Positions 61,189-64,000 of a stretch of 64,000 bases of DNA are shown here, one piece after another; position 1 is the first letter of the stretch; each line of letters opens with the position of its first letter. The notes beneath the pieces are model-generated. The model saw only the letters and a list, made by a program, of their open reading frames with translations. It had not been told where the DNA came from and made no database searches. The position numbers and the translations under genes were made by a program. The stretch comes from JANRJY01 sp033763735 (GTDB lineage Bacteria > Bacteroidota > Bacteroidia > Cytophagales > UBA9547): NCBI GenBank assembly GCA_033763735.1, contig JANRJY010000021.1, positions 5,059 to 69,058 of the forward strand. The letters are read 5' to 3'.

Positions 61189-62055
61189 ATGAATCGTTTT
61201 GCTATTCCAAAATGGGTACTTGATTTAAAACAATATGAAACGGATTATAAATCTATTCCACATTGTAAAATCCAAGCTTTAAAAAACAAGCTTCAGAAAT
61301 TCAATCATCCCAATCCTGTTGTGTCCATTTTAATTCCTGCCTGGAACGAAGAAAAAAACATCCTGCGCACCTTGGCTTCTTTTGCTCATTCCACGTTAGA
61401 TGTTCCCGCAGAATTGATTGTGGTTAATAATAATTCTACTGACGACACACAAAAAATATTGGATATGTTGGAAGTTCAATCTTATTTCCAACCCATTCAA
61501 GGTATATCTGTTACAAGACAAATGTTACTTGAAAAATCAAAAGGTCAAATCATTCTTAATGCCGATGCCGATTCCATATATCCGCCTGATTGGGGAGCTG
61601 GTTATGTGAAGGCACTGTCAAATAATTCAACTTCTGTAACTTATGGAAGATATTCATTTATACCAAGTGCCGGAAATTCAAGAATAGCATTAGCAATACA
61701 CGAAATTATTGCTGAATCACTATTTATGCTTCGTAGAAATACCAAAGATTGTGTCAATGTAATGGGTTTCAATTTTGCTATGAAAAGAAATCAGGCTCTG
61801 GAAGTAGGTGGTTTTAGTAAATCAAAAATGAAGTGGGAAGATGGAATGATGGCCAAAAAACTTTCCGAAAAATATGGTCAAATTGTACTGGTTGATTCGG
61901 TTGATGCAAGAGTATGGACTTCTGACCGAAGATTAATGGCAGACGGAAGTTTGTTCAAAGCATTTGTAAGAAGAATAAAAAAGGAGTTGGTTTTCCTACA
62001 CGAATTGTTTTTGCCAACTACCTTCAAGCCACTTACTAAAGTTTTGAACCAATGA
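61189..62055 (+). CDS. GT2 glycosyltransferase
   Basis: About 288 residues from ATG 61189 (MNRFAIPKWVLDL); TTG 61153 and ATG 61171 are alternatives. The GT-A fold opens with VSILIPAWNEEKNILRTLASF, then VVNNNSTDDTQKILDML, an ILNADADSIYPPDWGAGYVK D-x-D-like motif, and VNVMGFNFAMKRNQALEVGGFS...KWEDGMMAKKL. No transmembrane segments are obvious. The stop overlaps the TolC-like gene by 4 bp, so the two are coupled. Confidence 0.88.
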   Translation: MNRFAIPKWVLDLKQYETDYKSIPHCKIQALKNKLQKFNHPNPVVSILIPAWNEEKNILRTLASFAHSTLDVPAELIVVNNNSTDDTQKILDMLEVQSYFQPIQGISVTRQMLLEKSKGQIILNADADSIYPPDWGAGYVKALSNNSTSVTYGRYSFIPSAGNSRIALAIHEIIAESLFMLRRNTKDCVNVMGFNFAMKRNQALEVGGFSKSKMKWEDGMMAKKLSEKYGQIVLVDSVDARVWTSDRRLMADGSLFKAFVRRIKKELVFLHELFLPTTFKPLTKVLNQ

Positions 62056-62756
62056 AACTAATGTCGAATTCATTTTCGGTTTTTATTTTTTCGGTTTCTG
62101 TTGCGATTCAATGTTTGTCACAATCCATTAATTATGAAAAAGTTATAGTTAATAAGGATTCTATTAAATCAGATGATTTACTTGAAAAACTAATCTCAAT
62201 TGCTTGGGAAAATTATCCTCGAAACAGAAGTTTTAACAATAAAATAAATCAGGCAAATGAAAATGTGAAACAAGCAAAAAATTCATGGATGAATAATTTG
62301 AATGTTTACAGTAGTTTTAATTCTTTCAACAATACTCAAAACCAAAACTTTGTTATTGTTCCTAACTTGGGTATGGGAATATCCATTAATATAGGTTCCA
62401 TATATATGCTTCCAAGCAAAATAAAAGTTGCTGCCGAAGAAAAAAACATAGCCGAAAACAGTAGCAATGAACAAAAATTATACATAAGAAGTGAAGTAAT
62501 CCGTAGGTACAACGAATACAAACTTATGCTTGACTTACTTACTTTCCAATCTATGGCTGCTGAAGAAATGCGTATGACCAATACCTTAATCAAAAAAAGG
62601 TTTCAAAACGGTGAAGTAAGTGTAGAAGAATACAACAAAGCATTCGCAGCCTATTCATTAGCACAAGAACGCGCCATAACCTCAGAGTCCAACTATCGGT
62701 CCAATAAGGCTGCTTTGGAAGAGTTGATTGGAATCAAACTTGAAGAGATTCAATAA
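62052..62756 (+). CDS. Short TolC-like outer-membrane protein
   Basis: A 234-residue protein with a signal peptide (SNSFSVFIFSVSVAIQCLSQ). Coiled-coil and strand patterns of the TolC/OEP family follow: LEKLISIAWENYPRNRSFNNKINQANENVKQAKNSW, FVIVPNLGMGISINIGSIY, then a long helix (MRMTNTLIKKRFQNGEVSVEEYNKAFAAYSLAQE). Classical TolC proteins are about twice as long with two repeats; only one repeat is present here. It sits between the GT2 and the co-polymerase genes, so a role in polymer export is likely. Overlaps the GT2 gene by 4 bp. Confidence 0.75.
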   Translation: MKLMSNSFSVFIFSVSVAIQCLSQSINYEKVIVNKDSIKSDDLLEKLISIAWENYPRNRSFNNKINQANENVKQAKNSWMNNLNVYSSFNSFNNTQNQNFVIVPNLGMGISINIGSIYMLPSKIKVAAEEKNIAENSSNEQKLYIRSEVIRRYNEYKLMLDLLTFQSMAAEEMRMTNTLIKKRFQNGEVSVEEYNKAFAAYSLAQERAITSESNYRSNKAALEELIGIKLEEIQ

Positions 62757-62765
62757 CACAATGCT

Positions 62766-64000
62766 ATGAATGTATCCATCATATTATCGGCATTAAAAAA
62801 ACACTGGATATGGTTGTGTATCATTCCCGTTTTTGCTGCGGGTACTATTTATTTTGTTACTCTGAAATCGCCTCAAAAATTCAAATCTCACGCACAATTA
62901 GCTACAGGCATTACTGAATCCGCTGAAGTAACTATAAACGAAAATTCCAAAGACAATGATCAACCTTACAAAATTGCCCAAAAGTTTAACAACATGATGG
63001 AAATCATGAAATCCAGGCAATCAATTAATTTATTGCAATACAAAATATTGCTGCATGAACTTACCTCCAGTAAACCTTTTCTGTATCCGAAAGACGTTGA
63101 AAAATTTATAACCAAAGAAAATAGACCTAAATACATCAAGCTTTTACAATATCATTCTGATAGTATGATTACCCTGAATTATGTTGTTGAATCTGATGTG
63201 GATATTCAAAATTTAATTAATTTTTATGGAATTGGCATGGATGAATTGCTTTCAAAGATTTCTATAAAAAGACTTCCGGAAAGCGATTTTATATTGGTCG
63301 AATCTGAAACGGACAATGCTGCATTTTCGGCTTTTATTGTCAATTGTTTAATCCAAGAATTCATAAGATATTATGAATCACAAAAGGCTTCAAAATCAGC
63401 AGGTTCAGTTGATTTTTTTGAGAAAATGGCTAAAATCAAAAAGAAAGAATTAGATGCAAAAGTGAACGAACTAAAGTCCTATAAATTAAAAAATAATGTA
63501 ATCAACCTTTACGAACAAACTAAATCCATTGTTAATCAATTATCCTCAGTTGAAATATTGCGAGAACAGGAAAACGCGAAAATACCTTCTTTGACAAAGG
63601 CTATAAATGATATTGAATTGAGATTTACTTCAAAAGAAAAACGTTATTACGAAGCTGCCAATGGTAAATTAAATAATAAAATCGATTTGTTGAAGACTCA
63701 GTTGATTTCGCTTAATCAAAGCTATTATCAAAATGGAATGACAATCAAATTTCAAGCCGACTCCATAAGTTTAATTAGAAATCAAATTGATCAATTGGTG
63801 CAACAATCTGCTGATGAAGCAATTATCAACCCAAATGCGGCCAAAACCGAACTTATTTCAAGAAAACTAAATGCAGAAATTGATTTGGAAATAGCAAAGA
63901 AAACAGTGAAATCTATTGACGAAGAAATCAATAGACTTCATGGTATTATTAAAAGCTTTGCACCAATGGAAGCTTCTATAGGTGCTTTTGAGCGAGAAAT
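62766..64000 (+). CDS. Wzz/GumC-like polysaccharide co-polymerase (5' part, cut by window end)
   Basis: An open frame from ATG 62766 runs past the window end, at least 411 residues. The N-terminus is MNVSIILSALKKHWIWLCII, followed by a transmembrane helix (WLCIIPVFAAGTIYFVTL) and the beta/alpha periplasmic entry (SPQKFKSHAQLATG). Long charged coiled-coil segments follow (MAKIKKKELDAKVNELKSYK; SLTKAINDIELRFTSKEKRY). This matches PCP-type chain-length/export proteins. The P-Rich TM2 and any BY-kinase domain would lie beyond the window. It is 10 bp downstream of the TolC-like gene, in the EPS operon. Confidence 0.82.
   Translation, partial: MNVSIILSALKKHWIWLCIIPVFAAGTIYFVTLKSPQKFKSHAQLATGITESAEVTINENSKDNDQPYKIAQKFNNMMEIMKSRQSINLLQYKILLHELTSSKPFLYPKDVEKFITKENRPKYIKLLQYHSDSMITLNYVVESDVDIQNLINFYGIGMDELLSKISIKRLPESDFILVESETDNAAFSAFIVNCLIQEFIRYYESQKASKSAGSVDFFEKMAKIKKKELDAKVNELKSYKLKNNVINLYEQTKSIVNQLSSVEILREQENAKIPSLTKAINDIELRFTSKEKRYYEAANGKLNNKIDLLKTQLISLNQSYYQNGMTIKFQADSISLIRNQIDQLVQQSADEAIINPNAAKTELISRKLNAEIDLEIAKKTVKSIDEEINRLHGIIKSFAPMEASIGAFERE

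Overview
The window is a chromosomal segment of an AT-rich Bacteroidota bacterium, most like Sphingobacteriia/Chitinophagia. The evidence is four or five secreted proteins ending in type IX secretion (T9SS) sorting domains of the YPNPT type, a DUF3098 protein, Bacteroidota-style promoter elements with few Shine-Dalgarno sequences, and housekeeping genes with Bacteroidota-type sequences. No rRNA genes or CRISPR array were seen.

Layout. 0-6.1 kb: a 2024-residue secreted GH30-like glycosidase. 6.1-14.3 kb: a YjbR-like protein, a CFA-synthase-family methyltransferase, acetyl-CoA synthetase, a GT-C-like membrane protein, a secreted protein and feoAB. 14.36-21.62 kb: a small integrated element whose ends match the 3' end of tRNA-Leu(UAA). 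It carries a frameshifted tyrosine integrase, hicBA, a divergent XRE repressor / excisionase-like switch, a VapE/VirE-type helicase with iterons just downstream, and an ATP-grasp (RimK-like) ligase with a tiny downstream ORF. The layout resembles a phage-inducible chromosomal island (phage satellite). 21.6-21.8 kb: tRNA-Leu and tRNA-Gly. 22-43.3 kb: mostly housekeeping genes (dipeptide epimerase plus POT transporter, an MNT/HEPN pair, pgi, recF, pdhA, murI, an M1 aminopeptidase, an aspartic protease, an ECF sigma factor with two small membrane proteins), interspersed with T9SS-exported proteins. 43.3-44.3 kb: a gene-poor mosaic holding a response-regulator relic.

44.3-64 kb and beyond: an exopolysaccharide (EPS) locus. 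It contains glycosyltransferases, methyltransferases, a priming sugar-phosphate transferase fused to a receiver-like domain, a Wzx-type flippase, a Wzy/ligase-type polymerase, a LruC-domain lipoprotein, a hexapeptide acyltransferase, a short TolC-like protein and a Wzz/GumC-like co-polymerase cut by the window edge. Embedded in it are an H-NOX nitric-oxide sensor, a 1179-residue hybrid histidine kinase with an HNOBA-like N-terminus, and a single-domain response regulator. This suggests that polymer production is controlled by NO or redox state.

Two observations stand out. (1) A spaced motif, GCAGTA-N4-TACGCAAA, occurs upstream of five EPS genes and was not noticed elsewhere in the window. It may mark an undescribed EPS regulon operator. 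(2) The 7.2-kb tRNA-Leu island has the gene order and origin layout of a phage satellite and carries an ATP-grasp ligase as cargo. All assignments come from reading the sequence; no database search was run.
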